Assembly (NCBI RefSeq): GCF_001428075.1
Contig: NZ_LMSI01000003.1
Location: 1 to 64,000, forward strand
Length of the DNA stretch: 64,000 nucleotides
Direction of reading: 5' to 3'
DNA from: Arthrobacter sp. Soil764
GTDB lineage: Bacteria > Actinomycetota > Actinomycetes > Actinomycetales > Micrococcaceae
This document shows, one piece after another, positions 19,260 to 28,073 of this stretch (position 1 is the stretch's first letter; every line of letters begins with the position of its first letter). The notes beneath the pieces were generated by a model. The model did not search any database, was not told where the DNA came from, and saw nothing but the letters and a program-made list of their open reading frames with translations. The translations under genes were made by a program, and so were the position numbers.

Positions 19260-20345
19260 TTGCCCAACGCTTCCAAACCATCCCGCTATCTAACCCTCTC
19301 ACCGTCCCTTGCTGTGGGCCACGACGAGCCGGACCGCAACCTTGCCCTGGAACTCGTCCGCGTCACCGAGGCAGCCGCCATCGCCGGCGGCCACTGGGTG
19401 GGTTTTGGCGACAAGAACACCGCCGACGGCGCAGCCGTCGACGCCATGCGCTCCTTCCTGCAGACTGTCCACTTCAACGGCGTCGTGGTCATCGGCGAAG
19501 GCGAAAAAGACGAAGCCCCCATGCTGTTCAACGGCGAACGCGTAGGAGACGGCACGGGGCCGGAATGCGACGTCGCCGTTGACCCCATCGACGGCACCCG
19601 GCTGACCGCCCTGGGCATCAACAACGCCCTGGCCGTCCTGGCCGTTGCCGAGCGCGGCTCCATGTTCGATCCCTCCGCCGTGTTCTACATGGAAAAGCTC
19701 GTTACCGGCCCCGAGGCCGCGGACATGGTGGACCTGCGCCTGCCGGTCAAGCAGAACCTGCACCTGATCGCCAAGGCCAAGGGCGTGAAGGTCAACCAGC
19801 TCAACGTAATGATCCTTGACCGCGACCGCCACAAGCCGCTGGTGGAGGAAATCCGCGAAGCCGGTGCCCGCACCAAGTTCATCATGGACGGTGACGTAGC
19901 CGGCGCCATCGCAACCGCCCGGTCCGGCACGGGCGTGGACGCCCTCATGGGCATCGGCGGAACGCCCGAAGGCATCGTGGCCGCCTGCGCCATCAAGTCC
20001 CTGGGCGGCGTCATCCAGGGCCGTCTCTGGCCCACCAGCGACGAGGAGAAGCAGAAGGCGATCGACGCCGGCCACGACCTCGACCGAGTGCTGTCCACCA
20101 ACGACCTGGTCTCCAGCGACAACTGCTACTTCGCCGCCACCGGCATCACCGATGGCGACCTGCTCAAGGGCGTCCGCTACTCCAAGGACAAGGTCCTCAC
20201 GCAGTCCATCGTCATGCGCTCCAAGTCCGGCACCATCCGCTTTGTGGACGGCGAGCACCAGGCCAGCAAGTGGGAGAACTACGCCCGCAGACGCCCAGGC
20301 AATCAACCCTCGCTGCCGTGGAATGGCAGGCTGAAATCGTCGTGA
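19260..20345 (+). CDS. glpX: Class II fructose-1,6-bisphosphatase
   Basis: 361 aa; dephosphorylates fructose-1,6-bisphosphate to fructose-6-phosphate, needed when cells grow on glycerol. GlpX motifs are visible: the WVGFGDKNTADGAAVDAM segment, GEGEKDEAPML, and the metal/phosphate site VAVDPIDGTRLT. The start is TTG at 19260 with AAGGAA upstream; no ATG lies before the conserved domain. The last 20 residues after KWENYAR (RRPGNQPSLPWNGRLKSS) look less conserved than the rest, and a region of repeats and remnants begins right after the stop codon. Confidence 0.92.
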   Translation: MPNASKPSRYLTLSPSLAVGHDEPDRNLALELVRVTEAAAIAGGHWVGFGDKNTADGAAVDAMRSFLQTVHFNGVVVIGEGEKDEAPMLFNGERVGDGTGPECDVAVDPIDGTRLTALGINNALAVLAVAERGSMFDPSAVFYMEKLVTGPEAADMVDLRLPVKQNLHLIAKAKGVKVNQLNVMILDRDRHKPLVEEIREAGARTKFIMDGDVAGAIATARSGTGVDALMGIGGTPEGIVAACAIKSLGGVIQGRLWPTSDEEKQKAIDAGHDLDRVLSTNDLVSSDNCYFAATGITDGDLLKGVRYSKDKVLTQSIVMRSKSGTIRFVDGEHQASKWENYARRRPGNQPSLPWNGRLKSS

Positions 20346-20546
20346 TCTTCTCTGCTCGCAGAGGTCCGGCAGTGGATCTGAATCGTTTCCATTTTGAGTG
20401 GACATGACGTGCTAGCGGGGAACGGTGATCGTAGTGGCGCTCATGCTCTCCTTCGCCGCGGTGGTGGCGCCCTTCCTCATCCACTTACTGGAGCACGGTT
20501 CGTTGTGGGAGCCCTACGTCCCCGAAGTTGCAATGGGAGACGGAGA

Positions 20547-20585
20547 AAGACCCTCACGTCCGTTGACTCGATCCATGAGGGTCTT
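20547..20585 (+). terminator. Perfect inverted repeat, possible terminator
   Basis: AAGACCCTCA and TGAGGGTCTT form a 10-bp stem with a 19-base spacer, about 200 bases beyond glpX. Confidence 0.4.
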
Positions 20586-20704
20586 CCATTTAGCTGCTCC
20601 GCACGTGGGGAAACTTTCGTTATCGCTTCGGCAAAAGTAGTACCAAGGATGCCACTTTTCAAAGTCTGAACGTCTAGGGTACCCGCCGAATGAACAAAAT
20701 AAGG

Positions 20705-20761
20705 CGGTAGGGCCGCATGCCGCCCCCTACCGGCGGGAAGCGCACCCGCAAATGCGGGTGC
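20705..20761. repeat. Two adjacent hairpins
   Basis: CGGTAGGG/CCCTACCG (20705-20712 and 20725-20732) and, ten bases on, GCACCCGCA-AA-TGCGGGTGC (20742-20761), a 9-bp stem with a two-base spacer. Confidence 0.5.
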
Positions 20762-20804
20762 CAGCACCAATGCTAGCGACGACGTAACCGGCGGGATATA
20801 GCAG

Positions 20805-20839
20805 AAGACCCCGAGGCATGGGGGACGTCTCGGGGTCTT
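20805..20839. terminator. Perfect 11-bp inverted repeat
   Basis: AAGACCCCGAG (20805-20815) pairs perfectly with CTCGGGGTCTT (20829-20839). The shape suits a bidirectional terminator. Confidence 0.5.
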
Positions 20840-21124
20840 GTAGCTGGCGCCTCCAGACACGTGCAGTAGTCGCCTCAACAAAGTTACTGTCTAGTACGAG
20901 CGTAGACAACTTGCATTTTTGCAGGACGGGCCTGCATGCCTACAGATTCACACCCGGGAACTCCGATCAAGAGCGGTAGGCCCGGAGCCGCGCCCAAAAG
21001 GTAAACCCCGCTGTTGTAGTTCGCAGGGAGTGCTCATTCCAGCAGGCCAGAGGCCGAAAGCCGATAATAAAGATTTTGTAAAGCTAGTGACTTGTCTTAC
21101 CAGTAGGGCAGCAAGTGGAAAGGA

Positions 21125-21425
21125 TTCTCTCCAGCTTGGCGTGGCCCAGATATTGCCAGGCCGTCCCCTGCTGATCCCGTATTCGCGCGCAACGAGGACT
21201 TTCGGAACCCTGCTGCTGGCGACTTCGACCAGTCGGCCGACTGTGTTCGAGTTTTGTGAAGACGCCCATGACCCGAGCGCACCAGGTTCTCCAGGGGAGT
21301 CCTCCCGACCAGGACCAGGCACTCCTTGACAAAGTCCACCCACACACCTTTGCGGGTGAGGCATTGGACGAGAGCACGGATGCGTCGTAGCCACTGCGCA
21401 AGGGAGTCGATCGGAAACCGTGCCG
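21125..21425 (-). pseudogene. Decayed serine-resolvase remnant
   Basis: Three minus-strand frames together resemble the intact resolvase at 26615-27181: IRALVQCLTRKGVWVDFVKE matches LRALVQGLTRRGVRVEFLKE; a second frame gives VMGVFTKLEHSR for VMGAFAEFERSL; a third gives VPKVLVAREYGISR for IPKVVLARDYGISR, then GTAWQYLGHAKLE. The catalytic-serine end is missing, about 30 residues in the middle are lost, and there are several frameshifts. It is in the same orientation as the intact gene and marks the left side of the defence operon. Confidence 0.75.
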
Positions 21426-21554
21426 TCCCGCGTCGTTCATGCAGGTCCAATTGAGTGCCGGCACGTGGGACAGGGGGTCGTACGGGCAACCCATGACAAG
21501 ATGTGCTGAGCGCATCTGCGACATGGAAGTCTGCGCTTGGGGAAAGGGGGCTGC

Positions 21555-23222
21555 ATGCGCGAAGCATGGAGATTACTTAGGGCGAACCATCAGCAGCTAG
21601 TTGAGGACATTGCCAACGGCAAGAGATTCGTTTGGCTCGGGTCTGGGATATCGCGGGACCAGGTACCAGACCTTGTAAAGCTGATTGCGCGTGTGCTGCT
21701 TTTCTTGCGAGACCGAGCGGCATCCGGAGAGCTGGACGCTGGCAGTCATCGCGAGGCTTTGTTGGAAATCCTCGATGAACATCTGTCGGGAGAGCGTGCG
21801 CGATATGAAGCCGACCCCGAACATTGGGAACCAACAGACCTGGAGGGGCTCCGCGACCAATATAGTCGTGTGCTTGGTGTTGGTGTCGCCGGAAAACCGA
21901 GCGATTATCTGCTCATAGACGGTGCGGGCCTGGCGAAGCTGTATGGAGACCCATGCCTCGAGCCTGGACCGACCCACAAGATACTCGCCATGCTAATTTC
22001 CGAGGGCGTCGTGACCTCTCTCGCTTCTGGAAACTGGGACGGACTAGTGGAGAGAGCCCTCGCAGATATCTCTGCGGCCGACACGCTCCTCGATGTCTAT
22101 GTAGATGTCAATGACCCCAGAGATGCTCACGGTCACGCCGAGATTGCAAAGTTTCACGGATGTGCGGTTCGCACGCTGAAGAATTCAGAGCGATACCGCG
22201 ACAAGATCATCGCCACCGCGGCTCAGATCACAAAGTTGCACGGCGACCCCTCCTATGCCCACATGAGAGATCACCTGCGCGATCGGACTACACGAAAACG
22301 CTCGCTCGTGCTTGGACTTTCGGTACAGGACAGCGATCTGCTCACCGTATTCCAAGCTGCTGCAAACCGGAGCCCTTGGCCGTGGGAGGCCACTCATCCG
22401 GCCTACCTGTTCGCTGAACCGGCTGTGTTGTCCAGCCAGAGAGACGTACTTGAGGTGGCATACGGCGAGGATTTCGGGCGTGAACGCCAGGCCATCCTCC
22501 GTCAGTCAGCTCTCGGAGCGTATGCCGGACCAGTTGCGGCAGCCATCCTCATCGAGGTACTCGCATCGAAGCTTGCGGCAGCCCTGCACCGGCATCAGGA
22601 CCTACCGGTCGATGTCTTGCCAAATCTCGAAAAGGGGATTCGTCGCTTGGTGTTGCGAATCATATTGGCGTTTGGGCGGAACGAAGAGTCACTGGCAGCG
22701 TTCCTTCTGGAGGGATATTCGGACTTCTTAAAGACCTATCTGGGGCCGACTAATGTTGGTGCGGCGAGGTACGTTCCCTTTGCGAGAGGTACCAAAAGCG
22801 ATCTTTCAACGGATATCGGGATCCTGGCCATGGGCATAGACCGCCTCGCAGTGGCAGTCGGAATGATTGGACTGGGCGAGAAGACCGGTCGTTGGCGGGT
22901 CTCACTTCATAGTGAGGACAAGGGAAGCCGGATATTCGTTTCGCCCAAGCACGCAGCGAACGGGGCAACTCTAATAGTTGTACGAGGAGCCAGCGAGGCA
23001 ATTGCAGCCATGGCTAGCGATGACTGGATTAGTGGCTCTGATGACATGGTTCTGCTGCAAATGGAAGTTGGCTTTGGGGCCTCGGTGCGTTCTCCAGGAG
23101 GACGAATCGGGCGTGGCCGAAGGGTGCAAACGCGTCGTGAGGTGGCGTGGAGTGAAATCTCCGATTCGGTTCCAGATATGGAGGACCTCATGGTTCGATT
23201 CGAGACTGGGGCTGGGCTTTGA
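21555..23222 (+). CDS. SIR2-domain protein, probable Lamassu-type effector (LmuA-like)
   Basis: 555 aa from the ATG at 21555 (GGAAAGGGGG just upstream; a TTG at 21537 would add six residues). The N-terminal half is SIR2-like: the NAD-loop segment FVWLGSGIS (G29-S33), an Asn/Asp pair N160 and D162 (ASGNWDGL), His in KFHG (H201) and in KLHGD (H229), then LVLGLSVQDSDL. The C-terminal half is unrecognised and may contact the partners. SIR2 domains in phage defence usually hydrolyse NAD+ and kill or arrest the infected cell. It is coupled by a TTGA overlap to the next gene. The Lamassu assignment rests on the gene set and architecture and was not tested by search. Confidence 0.8.
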   Translation: MREAWRLLRANHQQLVEDIANGKRFVWLGSGISRDQVPDLVKLIARVLLFLRDRAASGELDAGSHREALLEILDEHLSGERARYEADPEHWEPTDLEGLRDQYSRVLGVGVAGKPSDYLLIDGAGLAKLYGDPCLEPGPTHKILAMLISEGVVTSLASGNWDGLVERALADISAADTLLDVYVDVNDPRDAHGHAEIAKFHGCAVRTLKNSERYRDKIIATAAQITKLHGDPSYAHMRDHLRDRTTRKRSLVLGLSVQDSDLLTVFQAAANRSPWPWEATHPAYLFAEPAVLSSQRDVLEVAYGEDFGRERQAILRQSALGAYAGPVAAAILIEVLASKLAAALHRHQDLPVDVLPNLEKGIRRLVLRIILAFGRNEESLAAFLLEGYSDFLKTYLGPTNVGAARYVPFARGTKSDLSTDIGILAMGIDRLAVAVGMIGLGEKTGRWRVSLHSEDKGSRIFVSPKHAANGATLIVVRGASEAIAAMASDDWISGSDDMVLLQMEVGFGASVRSPGGRIGRGRRVQTRREVAWSEISDSVPDMEDLMVRFETGAGL

Positions 23223-23800
23223 CCAGACCAATTCCCGGTGAAGGGCTGCGAGCTGAAGTACTTCGCTTGCTTGTCGATAACGGATACGTTGAAATGCGTT
23301 CTGAGGTCAAGATCGGCGATAATCAACTGGATGTCGCTAATCTATGGGAGAGTCCGGCAGAAAACATGGATCTGTCCCTGGTTGTTGATAGACCCGATTC
23401 ACGAGAGTCTAGTCTCCGGCTTTATTGGCTTGTGCAGCGCCTCACGAGGGCCCTCGACTCAGCGAGCTCCCGCCGCACCGTGACTGTCATTCTAATAAGC
23501 GAGCCATCGCCCTATACGGGTCTAAGTGAGCTACTCGAGTTCGCTAGGGTGCTAGTCGTAGATGGCTCCTTGCCAACCGAACGCATGATCGGGCCTCTCC
23601 TGAGGCTCCGCTTACCTGCCACCGCTACTTCTCAGCTCGATGGCATCGCGGAAGTGGCCGCCGCGATTGGCAACAATCAGTCTGCACCCGAACTATTGAG
23701 ACTCATCCGCGCCGCAGGCTCGGGTGCAAATATGGTAAGCGACCGCTACCGGGCCTGGATTGACGAGTCGTTTCTAAGCAGGGGAAAATTCGATGTCTGA
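23219..23800 (+). CDS. Small middle component of the SIR2/SMC operon (LmuC-like)
   Basis: 193 aa, no known motif. It starts at a TTG overlapping the effector stop codon (TTGA) and ends eight bases inside the ATPase gene, so the three genes are translationally coupled. The sequence reads as a soluble alpha/beta protein (RAEVLRLLVDNGYVEM, RTVTVILISEPSPYTGL) ending in a helical segment. Position and size fit the middle component of ABC-three-component systems, called LmuC in Lamassu, thought to link the ATPase to the effector. The function is inferred from context only. Confidence 0.75.
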   Translation: MTRPIPGEGLRAEVLRLLVDNGYVEMRSEVKIGDNQLDVANLWESPAENMDLSLVVDRPDSRESSLRLYWLVQRLTRALDSASSRRTVTVILISEPSPYTGLSELLEFARVLVVDGSLPTERMIGPLLRLRLPATATSQLDGIAEVAAAIGNNQSAPELLRLIRAAGSGANMVSDRYRAWIDESFLSRGKFDV

Positions 23801-26198
23801 ACTACGGATGGCAGAGCTCGTCGTCGAGAACTTTCGGAGCATTTCTGGTCGGTGCGTTATACCGCTAGACGGTTCGATCACACTCGTTCATGGTGCAAAC
23901 GGTGCAGGAAAGACCAGCCTTCTGAGTGCCATCGAACTGGCCGCTACTGGGCGAGTTGGTTTTCTAGAAGACCAGGGCGGAGACGCGCGTGCACTTCTTC
24001 GCAATAACGATTTTCAGCTAGGAAGCGTCCGACTCTCTCTCTCCGACCATAGCAATGCCCCCCGTGTCGGTTCCTTCGAGCTGAACGGTGACCATGTTGT
24101 TGGGAATGCGGCGCTGACGCTGGCAGAGCAGACCTATTTCCTAGAGCGGAGTTTTCTTCCCCAAACCGCTTTAGGACGGTTGCTTGAGACGTACACGGAG
24201 ACCGGGAAGCAAGTAGACACTGCATTGGTCCGTTTCGTGAAGTCCCTCGTAGGCCTCGATGAGCTCGACGCCCTGATTGACGGGTTGCATGCCTCGGGGG
24301 ACAAGAGGCGAAGCAAGAGGATAATTCACGCTTGGAGCCGCGGAGCCGATGAACTCGAAGCTTCTCGGCGGCGCCATGCCGAGGCAGCCGGGCAGTTAAA
24401 AGCTGCAACGGAACAATTCAACGATCACGTCAACCTGCTTCGGGAACTCGTCGGCGACCCAGCCTCGACCAACGTTGGTGACCTATTGCGAAAGTCGAAC
24501 GAGCGTAGTAGAGGATCTGAGACCAGCCGTTCTGAGCTGGCCCGGTTAGAGGAATTGCAGGCCAATGTAGACGCTGTTGCCAGAATGAGGCAGCAAGTCG
24601 ATTCTCCGCTTTCGGGCGGAAGCGATCTTCTCGAATCTGCTCGAGCAGAGGAGGCTCAGTTCGCATTTGAGGCCTGGAAATCAGAAATCGGGGACGCAAC
24701 TCTTGCCAAGCTCAACCGGATTCGTGAAACTTCACTAGGTCTGCCAGCAGCGACAATCGGGAACTTGACGGAGGCCTACCAAGAAGCCTTGGAACGTGCT
24801 GCATTCGCCGATCACCAGTACGCAGGCGCAGTGGCGGCGGACTTGGAACGTGCCGCGAAAATAGATGCATTGGATAGGCGTATTCAAGAACTCGACCGAG
24901 AGATCTCTGCCGTGGAGTCACGGGCTCAAGCATTCGACGTATCCGCGGATGCGCGCGTGCTGATTGAGATTCTCCAAATGACCATTCCAATTGTGGACTC
25001 GGAACATTGTCCCGTCTGCGATCAGCAATTTTCTGGATCCGGTTCGCTCGCTGAGCACTACACTGACAAACTCGACCGGCTGAGTGCGAATTCGAGCCAA
25101 CTCGTGGAGGCAGAACGGGAGCTGACAAAGCTGCGCGAGGAACGGCTGTCAAAGGTGCGCCAGGCCGTTCTTCAAAAGAGTCTTCCACAGCTTGCCGCAG
25201 GCGAGCCCATGGACGAAACGATCCGGAGCCTCAACCGATTGAGTGACTCCGTCGACGAGGGCAGCCGGCTGCGGCGCGACATCCAGACAACACAGGCCAA
25301 AATCGCCGAGATGAGCGCTTACGCGGCCCGGCGCGCCATCATGACAGATCGAGTGGCCGAGGTTGCCCAATCCCTTGGCCTCTCAACCAGAGGCCTCCCT
25401 GTCCCGGAACTGGAAGTGCACCTTGGGCGAGAAATCGCAACGCGTATACAACTAATTCGTTCCGGCGAGATTCAGCGAAATCGCGAACGCGATGCCCGCG
25501 AAAACATCGAGGATGCGCAACGCGAAGTAGCGCGGTGGGAACGCGTGTCGAGAGAAGCCGAGCAAGAGGTATCAGCGTTGCAGGCGCAGCTGACGACGGC
25601 CGAATCAAGAATGGCAAGTTCTCGCCAAGTCTTGCAAATAGCTGAGCGAACTCGCTCCAAACTGATAAATGAAGTCTTTGATCAGTCCTTGAATTCGTTA
25701 TGGGCTCAACTCTTCGGTCGCTTCGCCCCGTCAGAGCGATTCACCCCTCGCTTCGTAAAACAGACGGAGTCCAGCCGGTCAGTTGATGTACGTTTGGAGA
25801 CTGAACTCCCCGGAGGACAAGTTTCGGGGAGTCCCGGGGCCATGCTCAGCTATGGCAACACCAACTCAGCAGCGCTGTCATTGTTTATGGCCTTGCACCT
25901 GTCCGCACCAAGTGAGCTGCGGTGGCTAATCTTCGATGACCCGGTGCAGTCAATGGACGACATACATGTGGCAAACTTTGCGGCCATAATTCGCCAACTC
26001 GCTTTCGTACACCAACGCCAAGTGGTGATTGCTATTCACCAACCAGAATTGTTCGACTACCTCTCTCTGGCACTCGCACCGAGCGATGGGACCCACTCTC
26101 TGGTACGTGTCACGCTCGACAGGGGAGCCGGGACAACTCTTGCACACATCGATCGCGTTGAGTACGTAGAAGAGCCGCTGCTTCATGGAGCGACGTAG
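23793..26198 (+). CDS. SMC/Rad50-like ATPase with zinc hook, probable LmuB
   Basis: 801 aa. Walker A is GANGAGKT (34-41). Two long heptad-rich coiled-coil arms flank a zinc-hook motif CPVC (C406, C409). The ABC signature is LSYG (685-688), Walker B LIFDDP (712-717) with the SbcC/RecF-like continuation VQSMDD, and H749 (AIHQPE) is the switch histidine. Such proteins dimerise on DNA; in Lamassu the SMC protein senses foreign DNA ends or structures and releases the effector. It is the last gene of the operon. RecN and SbcC are excluded by the partner genes and absence of SbcD. Confidence 0.88.
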   Translation: MSELRMAELVVENFRSISGRCVIPLDGSITLVHGANGAGKTSLLSAIELAATGRVGFLEDQGGDARALLRNNDFQLGSVRLSLSDHSNAPRVGSFELNGDHVVGNAALTLAEQTYFLERSFLPQTALGRLLETYTETGKQVDTALVRFVKSLVGLDELDALIDGLHASGDKRRSKRIIHAWSRGADELEASRRRHAEAAGQLKAATEQFNDHVNLLRELVGDPASTNVGDLLRKSNERSRGSETSRSELARLEELQANVDAVARMRQQVDSPLSGGSDLLESARAEEAQFAFEAWKSEIGDATLAKLNRIRETSLGLPAATIGNLTEAYQEALERAAFADHQYAGAVAADLERAAKIDALDRRIQELDREISAVESRAQAFDVSADARVLIEILQMTIPIVDSEHCPVCDQQFSGSGSLAEHYTDKLDRLSANSSQLVEAERELTKLREERLSKVRQAVLQKSLPQLAAGEPMDETIRSLNRLSDSVDEGSRLRRDIQTTQAKIAEMSAYAARRAIMTDRVAEVAQSLGLSTRGLPVPELEVHLGREIATRIQLIRSGEIQRNRERDARENIEDAQREVARWERVSREAEQEVSALQAQLTTAESRMASSRQVLQIAERTRSKLINEVFDQSLNSLWAQLFGRFAPSERFTPRFVKQTESSRSVDVRLETELPGGQVSGSPGAMLSYGNTNSAALSLFMALHLSAPSELRWLIFDDPVQSMDDIHVANFAAIIRQLAFVHQRQVVIAIHQPELFDYLSLALAPSDGTHSLVRVTLDRGAGTTLAHIDRVEYVEEPLLHGAT

Positions 26199-26614
26199 CC
26201 CTCCGCCTTCCTGAATCGGCACAAACTGACAGGATCAACTTTCAACCCCGCCAGTGCCGTCCGCCGGGCTAAGCTCTTGTGCCTGCCGGACTGCGGGGAA
26301 ACCGCAAAGGATAAGGGCCGGAATCAACCCTTTTCAGCCTCTCCCCGCCTCTTTCAAAGAGCCGATAACCGACGTTCTGTGAAGGCTGGGGGAGTGGGGA
26401 ACGCTTGAGTTCATTTTGCGGCCGGGACGGTTTCACGGCGGCTCCGTACCGCCGTCGCAGGCTGACCTTCTCTAACATTGTGTAGGCGATTCCGGCGGCG
26501 GCCGAAGGCCGTGGAAGTGGCGAAACTCCGGCCAAATAGCGGTTGGCCGAAGTTCCACGGACAACTTTGAAGGGTGAACCTTGGGGTTATCTGGAAACGC
26601 GAGAGGGAGGGGGC
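26199..26614. other. Intergenic region after the defence operon
   Basis: About 415 bases with no gene and no strong hairpin that I could find. It separates the convergent ATPase and resolvase genes. Confidence 0.5.
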
Positions 26615-27181
26615 TTACTTCAACGCCGCGTGGCGGAGGTACTGGTACACCGTTTCCCGGCTGATTCCGTAATCGCGAGCAAGGACGACCTTTGGGATGC
26701 CGCTGCCGGCGCGTTGGACCAGCTCTGCTGCCCGTTCCGGTGTCAGGGTCTTCTTCCGTCCTTTGTAAGCGCCGCGCTGTTTGGCCAGGGCGATGCCCTC
26801 GCGCTGGCGTTCCCTGATCAGGGAACGTTCGAATTCGGCGAAGGCACCCATGACGGAAAGCATGAGGTTGGCCATGGGAGAGTCCTCGCCGGTGAAGACG
26901 AGCTGCTCCTTGAGGAACTCCACCCGGACCCCTCGTCTGGTGAGCCCCTGGACGAGGGCTCGCAGGTCATCGAGGTTGCGGGCGAGCCGGTCCATGCTGT
27001 GCACGACCACAGTGTCCCCGTCGCGCACGAACCGCAGCAGCTCAGTCAGCTCCGGCCTTGCGGTGTCCCGGCCGGAGGCCTTGTCCGTGAAAGCCCGGTC
27101 CAGGATCTGACCCTCGAGCTGGCGCAGCTCATTTTGATCCATTGTGCTCACCCGTACGTAGCCAATGCGCTGACCGTTCAC
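26615..27181 (-). CDS. Serine recombinase, resolvase/invertase family
   Basis: 188 aa from the GTG at 27181, chosen because GGAGG lies five bases upstream; the open frame extends to 27322 without such support. The catalytic domain begins RIGYVRVSTMDQN with the nucleophile at S12, has the HSMDRLARN active-site segment and the long E-helix (LSVMGAFAEFERSLIRERQ), and ends in a helix-turn-helix (IPKVVLARDYGISRETVYQYL). It should resolve or invert DNA at a res-type site, none of which I could locate. A decayed homologue lies on the other side of the defence operon. Confidence 0.92.
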   Translation of the reverse strand: MNGQRIGYVRVSTMDQNELRQLEGQILDRAFTDKASGRDTARPELTELLRFVRDGDTVVVHSMDRLARNLDDLRALVQGLTRRGVRVEFLKEQLVFTGEDSPMANLMLSVMGAFAEFERSLIRERQREGIALAKQRGAYKGRKKTLTPERAAELVQRAGSGIPKVVLARDYGISRETVYQYLRHAALK

Positions 27182-27393
27182 GGCGGCCTCCAATCCTCGC
27201 GGTGTGAGAACGAGTGTCAGCCCCGCCACTGCGGAGGTCAAGACACCCCCAAACAGAGGTCTGTCCGGAATTGCCGGACGACCGGGTCTGACGGGGTTAC
27301 TCATGTCCGTCAGGGGGAACAACCCGACCCTGGTGTACGTTGCTGTCTGGTCGGGAAAGGCCCGGTCAAAGAGTGAAATGAGTACTGCCTACA

Positions 27394-27696
27394 GTGGCTA
27401 CCGATTACGACGAAGTCCGTTCCGACGTTAAGGAATCCCAGGACCGCTCGCTGGAGGCGCTGAAGTCCGCCAGCGCTCCTGATGCCCGCAGCGTCGTCAC
27501 CGAGCTGGACGAAGCCGACGCCCTCGACGAAGGGCTGACCCCCGGTGGTGAAATTGTCTCCGAGGAACTCATCGTCCAGGTCGTCCCGCAGGGCAAGGAC
27601 GAGTTCACTTGTTCATCCTGTTTCCTGGTCCGGCACAGGTCCCAGCTCGCCCGCGAGACCAACGGCCAGTCCTACTGCATCGCGTGCGAAGGCTGA
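27394..27696 (+). CDS. DUF4193-family zinc-ribbon protein
   Basis: 100 aa from a GTG start (MATDYDE). The N-terminal half is acidic and probably disordered; the C-terminal half has the family segment DEFTCSSCFLVRHRSQLA followed by CIAC, giving a CxxC/CxxC metal site. DUF4193 is widespread in actinobacteria and usually chromosomal, so this gene probably marks the right edge of the mobile stretch. The function is unknown. Confidence 0.88.
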   Translation: MATDYDEVRSDVKESQDRSLEALKSASAPDARSVVTELDEADALDEGLTPGGEIVSEELIVQVVPQGKDEFTCSSCFLVRHRSQLARETNGQSYCIACEG

Positions 27697-27812
27697 CGAC
27701 CAAGCGGCGCTTGCCGGCAGCTAAGAGTGACCCGGGAATGACGTCCTTGCAGCCGAGGCGGGGGAGCGGCTGCCAGCTACTCGGGTGGACGGAGCTAAAG
27801 CCGGGAGCGGAT

Positions 27813-28013
27813 CTATCGCTTTCCGTATTTACGGTGTGCGGCCTGTTTGCTCACGCCCAGGCACAGGGCAATGGCTTCCCAAGAAAGACCGGCCTGCCGG
27901 GCCTTTCTGACCAGGGACGCTTCGGTGCGACCGACTTCCTTCTGCAGCTCAGCAACGGCCTGAAGGGCTTCAGCCGGTCCTTTGCCGTCCATGGATGCAA
28001 TCAGTATTTTCAT
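27813..28013 (-). CDS. Small helix-turn-helix protein, probably autoregulated
   Basis: 66 aa from the ATG at 28013, with GGAGGT seven bases upstream (an ATG at 28028 also lies in frame). An N-terminal helical stretch (AEALQAVAELQKEVGR) precedes a helix-turn-helix (AGLSWEAIALCLGVSKQAAHRKYG) of the kind found in small actinobacterial regulators, some linked to Clp proteins. Two copies of GTCAAC-N4-GTTGAC sit just upstream, so the protein probably represses its own promoter. No partner gene is evident next to it. Confidence 0.75.
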   Translation of the reverse strand: MKILIASMDGKGPAEALQAVAELQKEVGRTEASLVRKARQAGLSWEAIALCLGVSKQAAHRKYGKR

Positions 28014-28031
28014 TCGTTCCACCTCCACGCC

Positions 28032-28073
28032 GTCAACATTAGTTGACGATGGGGGTGGTCAACATTCGTTGAC
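28032..28073. promoter_or_regulatory. Twin palindromic operators upstream of the small HTH gene
   Basis: GTCAACATTAGTTGAC (28032-28047) and GTCAACATTCGTTGAC (28058-28073) differ at one base, each with perfect 6-base arms. The centres are 26 bases apart. They start 18 bases upstream of the preferred start codon. Confidence 0.7.

Larger units (their letters stand above)
20346..21554. other. Gene-poor border: hairpins and a resolvase remnant
   Basis: About 1.2 kb between glpX and the defence operon. It holds several perfect inverted repeats (20547-20839) and, on the minus strand, a decayed resolvase (about 21125-21425). The open frame at 20425-20640 and others have no family features. Confidence 0.6.

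Noticed and set aside
19299..20405. 368-residue minus-strand frame opposite glpX
   Set aside because: Shadow of glpX with no conserved domain.
20425..20640. 71-residue plus-strand frame after glpX
   Set aside because: It has a hydrophobic start but runs through a perfect inverted repeat and has no conserved features.
23793..26198. SbcC, RecN or Wadjet JetC identity for the SMC-like ATPase
   Set aside because: No SbcD nuclease or Jet partner genes; the coupled SIR2 and small middle genes fit Lamassu better.
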